Assembly (NCBI GenBank): GCA_015711895.1
Contig: JACVJH010000079.1
Location: forward strand, 1-24,485
DNA length: 24,485 nt
Reading direction: 5' to 3'
Origin: Candidatus Solincola tengchongensis
GTDB lineage: Bacteria; Actinomycetota; Geothermincolia; Geothermincolales; RBG-13-55-18
Under the pieces are notes generated by a model. The model was not told where the DNA came from. It saw only the letters and a list, made by a program, of their open reading frames with translations, and did not search any database. A program made the position numbers and the translations under genes. The first letter of the stretch is position 1. Every line of letters begins with the position of its first letter. Of this stretch, positions 23,861 to 24,485 are shown piece after piece.

Positions 23861-23910
23861 TAAGGGCGGTCCTCAGCTCGCGGAGTGCCGCACGCAATGG
23901 AGGCCTTTAA
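23857..23910 (+). CDS. 17-codon ORF resembling the start of the downstream HAD gene
   Basis: ATG 23857 follows a strong ribosome site, GAAGGAGG, and encodes MIRAVLSSRSAARNGGL. Its first codons and leader (AGGCCCATGATAAGGGCGGT) resemble those of the HAD gene 75 bases downstream (AGGCCCATGATCAAGGCGGT; MIKAVFF). It ends 21 bases before the HAD ATG. It is either a leader peptide or a decayed copy of the HAD gene start. Confidence 0.3.
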   Translation: MIRAVLSSRSAARNGGL

Positions 23911-23931
23911 ACGGCGACCAAGGGAAGGCCC

Positions 23932-24485
23932 ATGATCAAGGCGGTCTTTTTCGACGCGGGCAACACCTTGCTGTTGCCCCATCCCTCGGTGGAGGAGGTA
24001 TGCGCCGAGGTCCTGCGTTCCCATGGCCTGCGGGCCGACCCGGAGGCCATCCGCAGAGGGCTGGAGAAAGCCGACCTCTACTACGAGGAACGCTACTGGG
24101 AGGACGACACCTTCTGGGCCTCCGAGGAGGAGGCGGCGGCCATGTGGAGCGAGATGTACGCCCTGGCCATGCGGGAGGCGGGGGTGGAGCCCTCCCGGGA
24201 ACTGGGGAGGGAGCTCTACGAGGAGTTCGGGAAGGGAGACAGGTGGGCCCTTTACCCCGACGTGATGCCCACTGTGCAGAGGCTTCACGAGATGGGGCTC
24301 CGTATGGGAATAGTTTCCAATTGGGACGTTCGCCTCCCCGGGCTCTGTCACCACCTGGGGCTCAGCCGCTATCTGGAGTTCGTCATCAGCTCGGCCAACC
24401 TGGGGCGCATAAAGCCGGAGGCCTCCATCTTCCGCGCCGCATTGGACCGGGTTGGCGTGCGGCCGGAGGAGGCGGTTCATGTGGG
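23932..24485 (+). CDS. HAD-superfamily hydrolase, N-terminal part (3' end outside window)
   Basis: 184 full codons are visible. Motif I is VFFDAGNTL with nucleophile D8; the second acidic position of the usual DxD is Asn here (DAGN), which occurs in some HAD branches that keep an Asp-Ala pair. Motif II is GIVSNWD with its Ser, and motif III is GRIKPEASIFRAAL with its Lys. The cap between motifs I and II (about 18-100) is all-helical, the C1 type of phosphatases and dehalogenases. Motif IV is beyond the right edge. ATG 23932 has AAGGGAAGG just upstream. The substrate is unknown; most relatives remove phosphate from small molecules. Confidence 0.9.
   Translation, partial: MIKAVFFDAGNTLLLPHPSVEEVCAEVLRSHGLRADPEAIRRGLEKADLYYEERYWEDDTFWASEEEAAAMWSEMYALAMREAGVEPSRELGRELYEEFGKGDRWALYPDVMPTVQRLHEMGLRMGIVSNWDVRLPGLCHHLGLSRYLEFVISSANLGRIKPEASIFRAALDRVGVRPEEAVHV

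Noticed and set aside
1..24485. CRISPR arrays, transposases, integrases or phage genes
   Set aside because: No regularly spaced repeats and no recognisable mobile-element proteins anywhere in the window; the only repeats are the 58-bp pair, the gatD segment and short hairpins.

Overview
The window looks like chromosomal DNA from a GC-rich, anaerobic, Gram-positive-type bacterium, most plausibly a deep-branching actinobacterial (Actinomycetota) lineage. The support is a MurT/GatD peptidoglycan-amidation pair, an oxygen-independent B12-type ribonucleotide reductase, a 2[4Fe-4S] ferredoxin, an archaeal-type DUF166 protein, and mixed translation starts: strong Shine-Dalgarno sites plus one apparent leaderless start. 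The lineage is inferred from gene content and composition; no ribosomal RNA or marker phylogeny is available here.

Layout. The + strand (3-5040) begins with the tail of a DUF3604/PHP-like protein, followed by three large genes that resemble a membrane oxidoreductase of the complex I / group 4 hydrogenase family (NuoH-like, NuoN/HyfB-like, NuoCD-like). All three have lost, by eye, the residues normally used for metal binding or proton movement, and no iron-sulfur subunit gene is present in the window. Next come a minus-strand protein built from two zinc-ribbon repeats (5454-6533) and a lone + strand secreted protein (7303-7800), separated by long stretches without recognisable genes. From 8462 to 23215 nearly everything is on the minus strand: tRNA-Val(CAC), an orphan OmpR/PhoB-type response regulator, DUF166, nrdJ, an FAD-linked oxidase, a HAMP membrane protein without an output domain, a zinc methyltransferase-like (UroD/MetE superfamily) protein, a glutaredoxin-like protein, a Crp/Fnr regulator, a ferredoxin, a NAD(P)H/FAD oxidoreductase, gatD and murT. 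The window closes on the + strand with the start of a HAD-superfamily hydrolase.

How they may work together. The ferredoxin and Crp/Fnr genes share one visible promoter (19269-19297) and are separated by a terminator placed directly in front of the crp ribosome site, which suggests attenuated read-through control. The nearby NAD(P)H/FAD oxidoreductase could be a redox partner. NrdJ may draw electrons from the glutaredoxin-like protein. MurT and GatD form one enzyme that amidates the D-Glu of lipid II. Their junction carries a partial duplication of gatD that forms a 29-codon ORF fitted exactly between the murT stop and the gatD start. The most unusual items are this junction, the residue-stripped complex I-like cluster, and the ferredoxin-crp terminator.
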